Positions 36,528-46,266 of a stretch of DNA of 64,000 nt are shown piece by piece. The DNA lies in the NCBI GenBank assembly GCA_046350295.1, contig JAXMAR010000035.1:1-64000 (forward strand). The letters run 5' to 3'. Positions within the stretch are counted from its first letter, which is position 1, and the number at the start of each line of letters is the position of its first letter. The notes under the pieces are model-generated. The model did not search any database. It worked only from the letters and a program-made list of their open reading frames with translations, and had not been told where the DNA came from. Origin of the DNA: JAXMAR01 sp046350295. Lineage in GTDB: Bacteria > Planctomycetota > Planctomycetia > Gemmatales > Gemmataceae. Made by a program: the position numbers and the translations under genes.

Positions 36528-36585
36528 GAGAGCCGGAAGCAAGAGCGATGGAACCGTCTGTCCGTCGCTCACGCTTCCGGCTCTC
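36528..36585. repeat. Long inverted repeat between genes
   Basis: GAGAGCCGGAAGC (36528-36540) and GCTTCCGGCTCTC (36573-36585) are perfect 13-bp arms; inner bases GAGCGA/TCGCTC also pair. It lies between the minus-strand gene ending at 36657 and the start of the selenoprotein candidate at 36490. It may end transcription of the former or be a REP-type element. Confidence 0.65.
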
Positions 36586-36656
36586 ACAATCCACTAGCGC
36601 CGCTTGCCGGAGGTTGGCGCCGGGTGGAACAAGGCGTCGATGGCGGCGGCTGGACA

Positions 36657-38318
36657 CTAGCTCTTCGTTACCCTGAAGTTGTTCCCCACGATCCCGTGCG
36701 ACCAGCTCCCTCCGTCCGCATCGTTGATGGTGTCGAAGGCGCCACTCACGCCGCTAAAGGTCTGGATGATGTTCCAGTAGTTCGCGCTCAAACTCGACCC
36801 GCTCAGCGTCAGGGTCCCGTCGATGGTGGCCGTCCCGCCGACTCCCAGCACGTCGCTGGTGGGCGTGTTCACGAGCCGCATGGAAAGCTCGGCCGAGCTT
36901 CCCTGCGTATAGTCGCCGCTGACCCAGACCATGTGCAGGCTGCTGCCCGTGAAGCTGAGGGAGCCGTTCATCGTCAGGTTGCCCGTGATCGAGTCCGAGC
37001 CGCCGTAGGAATAGCCATAGGAGTTGAATGTCCCCTCCAGGTCCAGCGCCGACACGCGGTCCGTGTCCATGCTGATGCTCGCCCCGTGCATGTTCAGCGC
37101 GCCGTCGCTCGTGATCACGAACGTGCTCGGATCGTCCGCCGACGGGAAGCTGAGCGAGCTGGACGCGTCCAGCTCCAGGGTCGCGTCGCTCGTCGTGTCT
37201 TCCGCCGTCCGGGCCCCGATCGTGAGCGAGCCGGTGGCGATCGTCAGAGAGTTGCTCACCTCCAGCGTCCCGTCGTTGACGACGCCGACGTCGGCGTCGA
37301 TCGTGTTGCCGCTGGAGCCCGTCGACGTGAACGTCCCGCCGTCGATGAGGATGAGGTTCTCGGAGCTGAGCGTGGCGCCGCCGTCGTCGCCGCCGAAGTC
37401 GAACGTGCCGTGGATGACCACGTCGTCGTCCGAGCCGTTGCCGTAGAAGCTCAGCGCGGCGCCCGCGGCGGCCGTGATCGATCCCGGCGACTCGGAGTCC
37501 TGGGAGAACGCGCCATCGATCTCGAGCACGGACGTGCCGCTGTCGAGAAGCAGGTCGCCGCCGTAATCGGTCATGTCCGCTTCCACCGAGAGCGACGTCT
37601 CGTCTTGCACTTCAATGACGGAGCCGCTGTTGGCGACGACCGCGGCGGCGCTGACGTGAGCGGCGTCGGGATCTTCGGAGATTGGGCCATAAAGGTCCAC
37701 AGCGGAGGCGACAATCAGGCCGGTGGCTGTGGACGTGTAGACCATGTAGAGTGTCGCATCGACAACCAGCGCACTTCCAGGAAGGACGTTAACCGCGCCG
37801 TTGACGGTCATGAAATCATGCGCCGTGACTGTGCTTCCATTCGTGATCAGCATGGATCCATACTGGTCGATTTGGTTCGTGGTTGAGAGAACGGAACTGT
37901 ATATGGTAAGCAGTGACGTGTAGCCAGCATCCATTATGATTCGGTCGACCGCCGTAGTGGCGCTGCTTAGGATACAGGGAGTGTTTACGCTGTAGAGATT
38001 GGAGTTCGGCGTAAATAGGGCGTAATCACCCGACGCGGGAACGGCATTGGCGTTGGTCAAGATGTTTGTCCAATTAAGGGCCGTCATCCAGTTGGAACTG
38101 ACTGCACCTGTCCAAGCCATCTGGGCAGGTGTCTCCCGCGCTTCAAGGTTCTCAACAGCCGGAAGCACCTTCCGGAAAACTGAGCCGCCGCCGCAACAGT
38201 CAACGCCAAGCGAGAACGAGTAGCGCCTTCTTGGGATCCCGGCGCGCCGAGCGAACAGGCCCAGGCAGCCGCTCAACCACCACGAATACAGGATGACACC
38301 CATCGCGCAGAGAAACAT
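36657..38318 (-). CDS. Secreted beta-rich protein with planctomycete LEARETPA leader
   Basis: About 553 residues from ATG 38318, which has AAGGAG 7 bases upstream; the longer frame starts 13 codons earlier without one. After a hydrophobic, Cys-rich N-terminus comes VLPAVENLEARETPA, the L-E-x-R-x-x-P motif that ends the leader of many planctomycete surface proteins. The mature part is Ser/Thr/Gly/Asp-rich and repetitive, with short beta-strand units (NGTLEVSNSLTIATGSLTIG, GTFTSTGSSGNTIDADVGVV) like an autotransporter-type beta-helix. Few Lys. Probably an extracellular or cell-surface protein of structural or adhesive type. No enzyme motif is seen. Confidence 0.75.
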   Translation of the reverse strand: MFLCAMGVILYSWWLSGCLGLFARRAGIPRRRYSFSLGVDCCGGGSVFRKVLPAVENLEARETPAQMAWTGAVSSNWMTALNWTNILTNANAVPASGDYALFTPNSNLYSVNTPCILSSATTAVDRIIMDAGYTSLLTIYSSVLSTTNQIDQYGSMLITNGSTVTAHDFMTVNGAVNVLPGSALVVDATLYMVYTSTATGLIVASAVDLYGPISEDPDAAHVSAAAVVANSGSVIEVQDETSLSVEADMTDYGGDLLLDSGTSVLEIDGAFSQDSESPGSITAAAGAALSFYGNGSDDDVVIHGTFDFGGDDGGATLSSENLILIDGGTFTSTGSSGNTIDADVGVVNDGTLEVSNSLTIATGSLTIGARTAEDTTSDATLELDASSSLSFPSADDPSTFVITSDGALNMHGASISMDTDRVSALDLEGTFNSYGYSYGGSDSITGNLTMNGSLSFTGSSLHMVWVSGDYTQGSSAELSMRLVNTPTSDVLGVGGTATIDGTLTLSGSSLSANYWNIIQTFSGVSGAFDTINDADGGSWSHGIVGNNFRVTKS

Positions 38319-38347
38319 GGCATGCTCCTTTCCCCCAAGCAAGTCCC

Positions 38348-39337
38348 TTAATTCCAATCTCCAGCAAGTGCTTGCCCGTCATTCGGCTGCATTGCCGAGT
38401 ACCATGTGGCGGGCGTTATTTCTGTCGACACTAGGCGAACGCTGCCGTCGAGTAGACCAACGCTAATCCCGGCCGGGTGGAGCGCCTGGGGCAGCCAGCC
38501 AGGTTGGCACCAATCCTTCGTCGGAAGAATCTGAAACACAGGTTGCACGGTAGGTATTCCCGGCATGGTCGCGGTTGCTGGCGCGCGCGAAACCGCGCTG
38601 CCGAAAAACGGAGAGTTCGCGACCTGCGCAGAGAGGTAGTAGTATCTTTCTCCGGCTCCGATCTTTAGAACAACATCCGGACCGCAGTTCATATAGCCGG
38701 TCACGAAAGCCAGCGTGTTGGAGGCGCCGTCCGGGATGCGGTGCAAGGCCGCTGACGACCCACGCGGCCAGGTGTCGCCATTACCGCAATCATTGATCCC
38801 GCGGTAGCTCGGGTCCGCATACGATCTGCCGCCACAACTCCAACCCTGATCAGTGAACACGCGAAGATTGGCCAAGAAATTCTGTGTATCTTGTCCGCCA
38901 TCGCTCTGGCTCGGATCGAGGGGTGAAAGAAAGACGGGAATCGTTTTGCCGTAGACCGGGGGGAAGAACGTCCCACCCACACCGTAAGGATTGGCGTACG
39001 TTGCGCCTGGCAGGCCGCCTGGAAAGGGAACCCGCGCCCATGAATCGTGAAGACTCCGCTGCTCAACAAACGGAAGCAAGTGGACGTGGATAGTCCCGCA
39101 GAACTGAGCAAGCGGCGTGGAGAAACCACCGTAGGCCCCTGTGGCGGGAGGAAGCCGCTTGTAGATGTCGTTGCAGCTGTGAAGCGCCAAACACACGTTG
39201 CGAAGGTTGTTGTTGGTCTGGACCAGTGCCGCCGCCTGCCGCACTTTCTGCACGGCCGGAATCAAGAGCGCGATCAACACGGCGATGATCGCGATGACGA
39301 CCAGCAATTCCACGAGCGTAAAGGCACGACGATTCAT
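38348..39337 (-). CDS. DUF1559 pseudopilin-like protein 3
   Basis: 329 residues from ATG 39337 (MNRRAFTLVELLVVIAIIAV: textbook prepilin signal with F-T-L-V-E). Then PAVQKVRQAAALVQTNNNLR, and the DUF1559 ending GISVGLLDGSVRLVSTEIT with H-P-A-G upstream (the His-x9-Asp-Gly arrangement). More typical of the family than the 33480/34329 pair. Ends 30 bases before the start of the LEARETPA protein on the same strand, so the two are probably co-transcribed and both exported. Confidence 0.92.
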   Translation of the reverse strand: MNRRAFTLVELLVVIAIIAVLIALLIPAVQKVRQAAALVQTNNNLRNVCLALHSCNDIYKRLPPATGAYGGFSTPLAQFCGTIHVHLLPFVEQRSLHDSWARVPFPGGLPGATYANPYGVGGTFFPPVYGKTIPVFLSPLDPSQSDGGQDTQNFLANLRVFTDQGWSCGGRSYADPSYRGINDCGNGDTWPRGSSAALHRIPDGASNTLAFVTGYMNCGPDVVLKIGAGERYYYLSAQVANSPFFGSAVSRAPATATMPGIPTVQPVFQILPTKDWCQPGWLPQALHPAGISVGLLDGSVRLVSTEITPATWYSAMQPNDGQALAGDWN

Positions 39338-40002
39338 TGCAAATCCCTTTAGGCGCACCCGGGCGAAACGCCGGTCACCAGCCGGGCCATTCGTTGCTTC
39401 CTGCCTTTGACAGCGAAACAAGGGCCTTTTCGAGTTCAATGAGAGAAATCGCTGCTTGGGGCGGGCCGCATGAATGGGCGGAAAGACACCGACACGGTTG
39501 GAATCCTCGACGGATCCAAAAAAATGGAACGGTCGTCCTCCGGATAGGCAAGCGGCTGCAATCTCGAACCTCGTCTCGCCCCACTCGTAATCAATGAGCG
39601 CGGCCTGGCGCAAACGTGCCGGCTTTGGGGAGCGGAAAGGGACTCGTCGCGAATGCTCGCGCCTCCGGGGAGTCAAGCGGTCGGCCGCCGCTCCAGAAAA
39701 GAAAGGTGCGTGGCTTCATGGGGGTCGCCTCGCATTCCAACGAGCAAGATGCTTGGTCTCATGGAAAGGAGCAAATTGACGGGCGGAAAGTGCGACGGCG
39801 GAGCCCGGTGGATCGGGATACCGTGCAGCCTAGCATGCTCAAATGAGAAGAATATGATAATCCACGCTTTTCCCAAAATCCTCGCGCTCTTAAGGCCTGG
39901 CCAAAAAGTTTGGGTTGTTGCTGAAAATCGGAAAGGTTTGAGGTGTGGCCGAAAGGATTCAGGCGGGCAGCCAAAAGCCCCGCAACGGACATTGACGCGC
40001 AA
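39338..40002. other. Intergenic, no gene recognised
   Basis: About 665 bp between the divergently placed DUF1559 gene start and the end of the VIT/vWA gene. Frames on both strands are open in places, but they show shadow-type composition and no domain. It must hold the DUF1559 promoter; no clear -35/-10 pair could be picked out. Confidence 0.45.
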
Positions 40003-40036
40003 GAAAAAAAGCCGCGGAGATTCAACTCTCCGCGGC
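40003..40036 (-). terminator. Intrinsic terminator of the VIT/vWA gene
   Basis: Perfect 10-bp stem GCCGCGGAGA / TCTCCGCGGC with a 6-base loop. On the minus strand it is followed by seven T (AAAAAAA at 40004-40010). It lies 25 bases after the stop of the gene ending at 40062. Confidence 0.93.
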
Positions 40037-40061
40037 CTCTGCGTCTCTGCGCGAAACACGC

Positions 40062-42515
40062 TCAACGTCGTTTCCCAACCGGCGCCGGGGCCGGACGGAA
40101 CAGCGCCTCGATGGCCGTGTCTTCCATCGTCTCCAAGCCGCTGCTCATGTCGACGATCAGGGCTGTCCGGCTCGGCGTCACCCACACAAGGTGATTGCCG
40201 ACGCTGAAGGCCTTCCTGGCGTCTGGATGCCGCTCCAGGATGCGGAAGTAGGCGGGAGACATCGCCTTGACGGTGACCGTCTTCATGTCCCCTTCATAGG
40301 CCTCGTCAATCCAGACGCCGCCGACTTCCAGACAGTTGCGCGTGCCGAGCCAGCGCTGGGCCGTGGCGCTGACCTGCGATTGCGAGCGCAGGTTGGCCGC
40401 GTCGCAGGAGAGATCGACGGCCAGCTTGCCGTTCTGGACGTTGTCGAGGCGGCCGGTGCGCAGCTCCTTCTCGGCGTCGCGATAGGCGTTGAAGCGATCG
40501 CGGGCCATCTTGAGGTTATACGCCCAGCCCCCTTCGTCCTTCTTCGCCTCGCCGGCGATCTTGCCCAGCTCGCGCTCGTTCAGCTCGTAACGGGCGCGGA
40601 TGGCGTCTCCTTCCTGTTTGGCCGTCCTTTTGAGGAAGGTTTCGACCGTTGCCGGCTTGCCTTCCTTGTCCTTGGCATCGTCGAGCGCCGGGGGGGTCTC
40701 CTTGGCATCACCGCCCATCAGATGCAGCCGCACGTCGGGCATCTTCTCCGCCCCCTTGCCCTTCGGCGCGCCCCCGGCTGCGACCGGCACGACCGTGTCG
40801 GGCACCACCAGGTAGCTGGTGTAGGGGGTCGTGATGCCGTAACGCTTCGCCAGCGCCACGACCTCTTCGACGACCTCCTTCGACTCGCCGTTGAGCCGGA
40901 TCTGATCGAGCAGATAGCCGACCTTGCGCCGCGCCCACAGGTCTTCGACGAACGCCTTGTCCTCGACCGTCTTTTCCGTGAAGCCCAGCTCATAGACGAA
41001 CTCTTGCGTCTCCTTGCCGAGCTGACCCGTGAGCTTGACGGCCGCGTGCCCCTTACCGTGGTAACGGCCCAGAACGACGACCTGGTTGCCGTGGAACAGG
41101 TCGGGCAGTTGCGGCGGATACACCTCATTGATGGTCACGTCGCCGGTCACTTGCAGCTTCAGGTTGGCGAGGACCGGGTTGGCGATTTTCGCGAACAGCG
41201 CTTCCGCCTTCGTTTCAATCGCTTCGGACTCGCGAACGTAGCTCGACACGGCCCGCGTCTGCTCCGCCAGCTGATCGAGCAGCGTCGCGTTCACGTCGTC
41301 GCCGACCCCGAAGGTGAAGATGCGCGTGTTCGCCGTGTTCTGCTTGGACACGTTCTTCAGGATCTTCTCGCCGTCCGTCTCGCCGATGGTCGGCCGGCCG
41401 TCGGTGAAGAAAACGACCGTGAAGATTCGGCTGGGATCGTTCCGCATCGCCAGGGCGTTGGCCAGCGCGTCGTTGATGGCGGTCCCCCCTGTCGCCTCCA
41501 GGCCGTCGACCCACTTCTTCGCTTCGATGATGTTGTCGGTATGGGCGTCGTCGAGCCGATCCCGGTACTTGTTGACCGTCGTCGCGAAGTTCATGATGGC
41601 GAAGCGGTCCCGGTCATTGAGCTGATCCAGGCAGATCTTGAGCGCGCGCTTCGCCTGCTCCATGCGACGGCCGCGCATCGAGCCGGAGGTATCGAGCACG
41701 AACACCATGTCGCGCGGCGCCATCCTGGCCTTGGACAGCTCGGTGCGCGGCGAGATCAGCATGAGGAAGTAGCCGTCCTGCGTCGGATTGGGCCGGTGCG
41801 TCAGGGCGGTGACGCCGACATCTTTTCCACCGGCGCTGTAGTAGAGGGTGAAGTCCTTGTCGAGGACGGCGGCGTCCTTCTCGAAGCCGATGACGGCTTC
41901 CTTGTCGCTGGGCCGCCGCGTCGTGATGGCGTGCGTGGGGGAGTAGACGTTGGTGATCGGGTGCTGGCTCTTGAGCTTCACGGTGAGCGAGAACTTCTCG
42001 AGAGTCCGCGCCGCCTTGCTGTCGGTCCGCATGGGGTAGGTGTACTCGACGAGGTCGCCTTCCATCGGCGCCACCGACGTGTAGCTGATCTTGATCTTCT
42101 GGTCCCCCTTGGGCGGAATCGGGAACACGCTCATCTTGAGCAGGTTGTTCCCCATGTACTCCAGAAGGCCCGGATCGAGCGTGCGCGACACGATCGATTG
42201 ATAGATCTCCTTCGCCTTCTTGGCTTCGACCAGCTCCCCGTGCGTTTCCTTCCCATCGACCCACATGACGAACTTCCGGACCGACGCTCCCTTGGGAATC
42301 GGGAACACGTAGGTCGCCTCGAGCTGGCGGTCGGTATGGTTGCGGAACACCTGTTCAATCGTGGTGAGCGCGACCTGGTCCTCGATGTCGACGTTCACCT
42401 GGTGAGTCAACAAGGCGAGCGGCGGCAGTTTCTTCTCCACCGGTATCAACAACCCGGACGCATCCGCCGACCGAACTCCAGAAACCACTAGCACCAACGC
42501 CAGGAGGCGACGCAT
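40062..42515 (-). CDS. Exported VIT and von Willebrand A domain protein
   Basis: 817 residues from ATG 42515, which gives a signal peptide (MRRLLALVLVVSGVRSADAS). Residues 25-160: VIT domain (VNVDIEDQVALTTIEQVFRN, TYVFPIPKGASVRKFVMWVD), as in inter-alpha-trypsin inhibitor heavy chains. Residues 280-460: vWA domain with the metal site D-T-S-G-S-M (FVLDTSGSMRGRRMEQAKRA), TGGTAINDAL and FFTDGRPTIGE. The rest (SYVRESEAI onward) is typical of large bacterial VIT-vWA proteins, with a charged C-terminal part (DDAKDKEGKPATVETF). Role probably adhesion or protein-protein binding at the cell surface. Intact; divergent from phoR. Confidence 0.9.
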   Translation of the reverse strand: MRRLLALVLVVSGVRSADASGLLIPVEKKLPPLALLTHQVNVDIEDQVALTTIEQVFRNHTDRQLEATYVFPIPKGASVRKFVMWVDGKETHGELVEAKKAKEIYQSIVSRTLDPGLLEYMGNNLLKMSVFPIPPKGDQKIKISYTSVAPMEGDLVEYTYPMRTDSKAARTLEKFSLTVKLKSQHPITNVYSPTHAITTRRPSDKEAVIGFEKDAAVLDKDFTLYYSAGGKDVGVTALTHRPNPTQDGYFLMLISPRTELSKARMAPRDMVFVLDTSGSMRGRRMEQAKRALKICLDQLNDRDRFAIMNFATTVNKYRDRLDDAHTDNIIEAKKWVDGLEATGGTAINDALANALAMRNDPSRIFTVVFFTDGRPTIGETDGEKILKNVSKQNTANTRIFTFGVGDDVNATLLDQLAEQTRAVSSYVRESEAIETKAEALFAKIANPVLANLKLQVTGDVTINEVYPPQLPDLFHGNQVVVLGRYHGKGHAAVKLTGQLGKETQEFVYELGFTEKTVEDKAFVEDLWARRKVGYLLDQIRLNGESKEVVEEVVALAKRYGITTPYTSYLVVPDTVVPVAAGGAPKGKGAEKMPDVRLHLMGGDAKETPPALDDAKDKEGKPATVETFLKRTAKQEGDAIRARYELNERELGKIAGEAKKDEGGWAYNLKMARDRFNAYRDAEKELRTGRLDNVQNGKLAVDLSCDAANLRSQSQVSATAQRWLGTRNCLEVGGVWIDEAYEGDMKTVTVKAMSPAYFRILERHPDARKAFSVGNHLVWVTPSRTALIVDMSSGLETMEDTAIEALFRPAPAPVGKRR

Positions 42516-42659
42516 GGCATTCCCCTTTCCGTCTGCATTTCCGTATTCCTCTTCATAATAGAGGACGAAGGGAGCAAGCCAAAGGATTGCTTTTTCGTGT
42601 GGCGCCGCGGGGATTTCCACAACGTTGCAACCCCGATGACCGTTTTCTAAAACGAGCGC

Positions 42660-44477
42660 ATGTGGCGCTCCCGCATCGTCTGGCGACTCTTCATTGCCTA
42701 CAGCCTCCTCGTCGCCGTCGCTCTTGGCTCGCTCGGCTTCTTCCTCGTCGGCCGCATCGAGAACCAACTCCTAGCCGAGGTCCGCCAGAAGCTGGACATC
42801 AAGAGCATGCTCATTCGGGAATTGGTGAGCCGGATGAGCCCGGCGGAATGGCAAGCGCAGATGACCCGGCTCGGCGGCGAAACCTCGGCGCGGATCACCC
42901 TGATCGACGCCGGCGGCAAGGTCCTCGCCGAATCGTCGCAGTCGCCCGAGGAGTTGGAGAATCACGCGGAGCGCCCCGAGGTCAAGGACGCGGAGCGGAG
43001 CGGCGTCGGCGTCTCCACGCGGTTCAGCGCCAGCGTCCACTTGCCGATGATGTACCTCGCCCGCCGCAATGACGCCGGGCCCGTCCGCTATGTCCGCGTC
43101 GCCCTTCCCCTCGCTGCTGTCCATGAAGAGATCGGCTGGCTGCGCCGCGTCGTCTGGACCGGGACCGGCATCACGCTCGCCCTGGCCCTCGGTCTGAGTT
43201 TCCTCATCGCCCGGCGCCTCAGCGCTCCCCTCATCGAGGTCGCTCAGGCCGCCCGTTCCATCTCGCAAGGCCGCTATGGCGAGCGCGTCAACGTTCGCTC
43301 CGAGGACGAGATCGGCGCCCTCGCCCTCGCCTTCAACGAGATGAGCCAGGCTTGCGCCGCGCACATCGCGCAAATGGACCAGGATCGGCAGCAACTCCTC
43401 GCCGTCTTCCGCGGCATGGTCGAAGGCGTGCTCGTTCTCGACGCTGAGCAGAACATCCAGTTCTTCAACGACGCCGCCGGCCGCATGCTCGGCGCTCCGC
43501 TCGAAGCGCTGCGCGGCCGCAAACTCTGGGAGGTTTTTCGCAACCGACAGCTCAGCGCGGCGGTCGGCAAGATCCTCGCCTCCGATCAACCGCATTTGAC
43601 CGAGCTGGAATGGTCCGGCGCCGAGCGCCGGGTCCTCGCGGTCCATGGCGCCCGCCTGCCGGGCCAACCGTTGCGGGGCGCCGTGCTCGTTTTTCACGAC
43701 GTCACCGATCTACGCAAGCTGGAGCGGGTCCGGCAGGAGTTTGTCGCCAACGTCTCGCATGAGTTGAAAACCCCACTCGCCGCGATCCAGGCCCTTGTCG
43801 AGACGCTTCTGGGCGGCGCGGTGAACGACAGCGAGCACGCTGTCCGCTTTCTCGACCGCATTCGCGAGAACGCCGACCGCCTGCACCGCCTCATCCTCGA
43901 CCTGCTCACGCTGGGCCGGATCGAATCGGGCGAGGAGACCATGGAGATTCAGCCCCTCGACGTGGCCGAGGCGATGCTGGGGAGCATCACGCGGCACGAG
44001 GAACGCGCGAAGAGCAAGGATTTGCAGCTCGCTGCCGCTGAGCCGCGTGAGCCGGTCACGGTGCTGGCCGATGCCGAAGCCCTGGCGCAGATTCTCGATA
44101 ACCTGGTGGACAACGCCATCAAGTACACGCCGGCGGGCGGCAAGATCACGCTGCGCTGGCGCGCGGAGGGCCAGCACGCCATTCTGCAAGTGGAGGACAC
44201 CGGCGTCGGCATCCCCGAACGCGACCTGTCGCGCATCTTCGAGCGTTTCTACCGGGTCGACAAGGCGCGCAGCCGGGAGCTGGGCGGCACCGGCCTGGGC
44301 CTCAGCATCGTCAAGCACCTCGTCCACGCCCTCGGCGGCACGGTCGCGGCGGAAGGCGCCCTCGGCGCGGGGAGTGTCTTTTCGATCCGCTTGCCCCGCA
44401 CAACGGCGGCGCCCACGGAGGGCACTGGCGCCAAATCTGAATCGAACCTTCATAAAACCTACACAAATCGGCCCTAA
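42660..44477 (+). CDS. phoR: Phosphate-type sensor histidine kinase (PhoR-like)
   Basis: 605 residues. First membrane helix at 10-30, periplasmic sensor region, second helix at about 160-185 (ITLALALGLSFLIARRL), HAMP linker (LSAPLIEVAQAARSISQGRY), PAS domain (LLAVFRGMVEGVLVLDAEQN), HisKA with the phosphorylated His in VANVSHELKTPLAAI, and HATPase with N box (LDNLVDNAIKYTPAGG), G1 (VEDTGVGI) and G2 (GGTGLGLSIVKHLV). The order HAMP-PAS-HisKA is that of PhoR. It starts a cluster with phoU and phoB. The 144-bp gap to the divergent VIT/vWA gene must hold both promoters. Confidence 0.92.
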   Translation: MWRSRIVWRLFIAYSLLVAVALGSLGFFLVGRIENQLLAEVRQKLDIKSMLIRELVSRMSPAEWQAQMTRLGGETSARITLIDAGGKVLAESSQSPEELENHAERPEVKDAERSGVGVSTRFSASVHLPMMYLARRNDAGPVRYVRVALPLAAVHEEIGWLRRVVWTGTGITLALALGLSFLIARRLSAPLIEVAQAARSISQGRYGERVNVRSEDEIGALALAFNEMSQACAAHIAQMDQDRQQLLAVFRGMVEGVLVLDAEQNIQFFNDAAGRMLGAPLEALRGRKLWEVFRNRQLSAAVGKILASDQPHLTELEWSGAERRVLAVHGARLPGQPLRGAVLVFHDVTDLRKLERVRQEFVANVSHELKTPLAAIQALVETLLGGAVNDSEHAVRFLDRIRENADRLHRLILDLLTLGRIESGEETMEIQPLDVAEAMLGSITRHEERAKSKDLQLAAAEPREPVTVLADAEALAQILDNLVDNAIKYTPAGGKITLRWRAEGQHAILQVEDTGVGIPERDLSRIFERFYRVDKARSRELGGTGLGLSIVKHLVHALGGTVAAEGALGAGSVFSIRLPRTTAAPTEGTGAKSESNLHKTYTNRP

Positions 44478-44542
44478 TAAATGCTCTGACGGTTTTCACG
44501 CAATGACGGCGGCGCCGTCTCGGCTCGCGGAGCCTCCTCAGT

Positions 44543-45208
44543 ATGTCCATTCATCTTCATCGCGACCTGGACAACCTGCAGCGGCAAATCTTGTCGCTGG
44601 CCGCCGCCGTCGAGCAGGCCATCGAGCAGTCCATCCGCGCCCTCTTCGAGCGCGACATCGCCCTCGCCAGGACCCTGATCGATTCCGATGCGCCCATCGA
44701 CATGGAGGAGACGCAAATCGAGGAGGACTGCTTGAAGATCCTCGCGTTGCACCAGCCGGTCGCCGTCGACCTGCGCCGCGTCGCCGCCATTCTCAAGATC
44801 AACACCGACCTGGAGCGGATGGCCGATCTTGCCGTCAACATCGCTGAGCGCGCGCTCGCGCTGGCTCATGGCCGCGAGGTCCCGGTCCCCGCGACGTTCC
44901 GGCAGATGACCGACCTGACCAACACGATGGTGCGTGACAGCCTCGACGCCTTCGTCAACCTGGACGCGCGCATGGCACGGCGCATCTGCCGCCTCGACGA
45001 CGAGGTCGATCGTTACAACCTCGAGATCATCGACCAGGTCAGCCGGTTCATGAAGCAGTCGCCGGACAATGTCGATCCGGGCCTGCACTTGTTTTCCGCC
45101 GCGCGCCAGCTCGAGCGCATCGGCGACCACGCCACCAACATCGCCGAGGACGTCGTCTACCTGGTGGAAGGCAAGATCATCCGACATCACCCCGAAGCGT
45201 TGTCGTGA
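44543..45208 (+). CDS. phoU: Phosphate signalling protein PhoU
   Basis: 221 residues, two copies of the PhoU three-helix bundle. Start MSIHLHRDLDNLQRQILSLA; metal-binding type motifs in both halves (DMEETQIEEDCLKILALHQP and RLDDEVDRYNLEIIDQVSRF). The C-terminal HLFSAARQLERIGDHATNIAEDV is the family signature. PhoU links the phosphate transporter to PhoR and keeps the regulon off when phosphate is ample. Placed between phoR and phoB; no pst transporter genes are in the window. Confidence 0.95.
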   Translation: MSIHLHRDLDNLQRQILSLAAAVEQAIEQSIRALFERDIALARTLIDSDAPIDMEETQIEEDCLKILALHQPVAVDLRRVAAILKINTDLERMADLAVNIAERALALAHGREVPVPATFRQMTDLTNTMVRDSLDAFVNLDARMARRICRLDDEVDRYNLEIIDQVSRFMKQSPDNVDPGLHLFSAARQLERIGDHATNIAEDVVYLVEGKIIRHHPEALS

Positions 45209-45262
45209 CCTTTGACGCGCAAGAAGCCAAGCCGCGACGCCCTGACCCGAGCTGGATCACCC

Positions 45263-45955
45263 ATGGCAAAAAGCCGAATCCTCATCGTCGAAGACGAACC
45301 CGCCCTTGTCGAGGTCCTTGCCTACAACCTCGAGCGCGAAGGCTACGAAGTGATTGTCGCCAGGGAAGGGCGCGAGGGCTTGCGTAAGGCGCAGATGCTC
45401 CTGCCCGACCTCGTTCTCCTCGATCTGATGCTCCCCGGCCTGGGCGGACTCGATATCTGCAAGGAACTTCGCTCGTCCACGCGGACCGCCGCCATTCCCG
45501 TCCTCATGCTCACGGCCAAGGCTGAGGAGACCGACCAGATCGTCGGCTTTGCCGTCGGAGCCGACGACTATGTGACCAAGCCCTTCAGTGTCAAGGTTCT
45601 GCTTCAGCGCATCAAAGTCCTTCTCCGCCGCGGCGCTGAGCCCCCCTTGGCCGGTGAAGTCCTCGAGTCCGCAGGGATCAAGATCGACAAACGCGGTCAT
45701 CGCGTGACCGTGCACGAAGAGCTGGTTGCGCTGACGCCGACCGAGTTCCGCCTCCTCGAGACGCTCATGCGCCAGCCCGGTCGCGCCTTCCAGCGCCAGG
45801 ATCTCATGGAGTCCGCCCTCGGTGACACCATCGTCCTCGACCGCACCATCGACGTCCACATCAAGTCCCTGCGCCGCAAGCTCGGCGACGCCAGCGAGCG
45901 GATCGAGACCGTCCGTGGTGTCGGCTACCGCTTCCGGGAGGACAAGGCGCTCTAG
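45263..45955 (+). CDS. phoB: PhoB-type response regulator
   Basis: 230 residues from ATG 45263. Receiver domain: acidic pocket VEDEP, phosphorylation site LVLLDLMLPGLGG, Thr in MLTAKAEE, Lys in DDYVTKPFSV. C-terminal winged helix of the OmpR/PhoB type (ALTPTEFRLLETLMRQPGRA, RTIDVHIKSLRRKLGD, ETVRGVGYRFRE). The DNA-binding partner of the kinase at 42660. Start taken at MAKSRILIVEDEP; an upstream in-frame start at 45212 would only add a basic tail overlapping the phoU spacer. Confidence 0.94.
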   Translation: MAKSRILIVEDEPALVEVLAYNLEREGYEVIVAREGREGLRKAQMLLPDLVLLDLMLPGLGGLDICKELRSSTRTAAIPVLMLTAKAEETDQIVGFAVGADDYVTKPFSVKVLLQRIKVLLRRGAEPPLAGEVLESAGIKIDKRGHRVTVHEELVALTPTEFRLLETLMRQPGRAFQRQDLMESALGDTIVLDRTIDVHIKSLRRKLGDASERIETVRGVGYRFREDKAL

Positions 45956-46266
45956 TCCGCTTGGACACGGCTTTGGTCCGGTCAGAGTTGGGTGCGTGAC
46001 GCTTGTCGCGATAGACCGCGCCGTTAACGCCGTTTGCCCGCTCAAACCCGCCTGCGCCGACTCGTTCTTGTGTTGTCGCAATCGTCGGTAGCCCGGTTGA
46101 CGAGGCGAGTTCCTACCGAGTTCCTACCGGGCGATGCCGCCATTTCTTTCTGCCTCGTCGAAAAAACAGTTGTCGTCCTCCCTTGTTCTGGGTTAATAAT
46201 GAAGCCAGACATGGCCTGCTTCTCATTTTCCAGTTCGTTTGGTCGCCGCTCCGGCAGGGTATCCGC
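45956..46266. other. Intergenic, no gene recognised
   Basis: 311 bp after phoB. A plus-strand frame runs through it, but its sequence is not protein-like. No clear terminator hairpin with a T-run was found after phoB. Confidence 0.45.
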
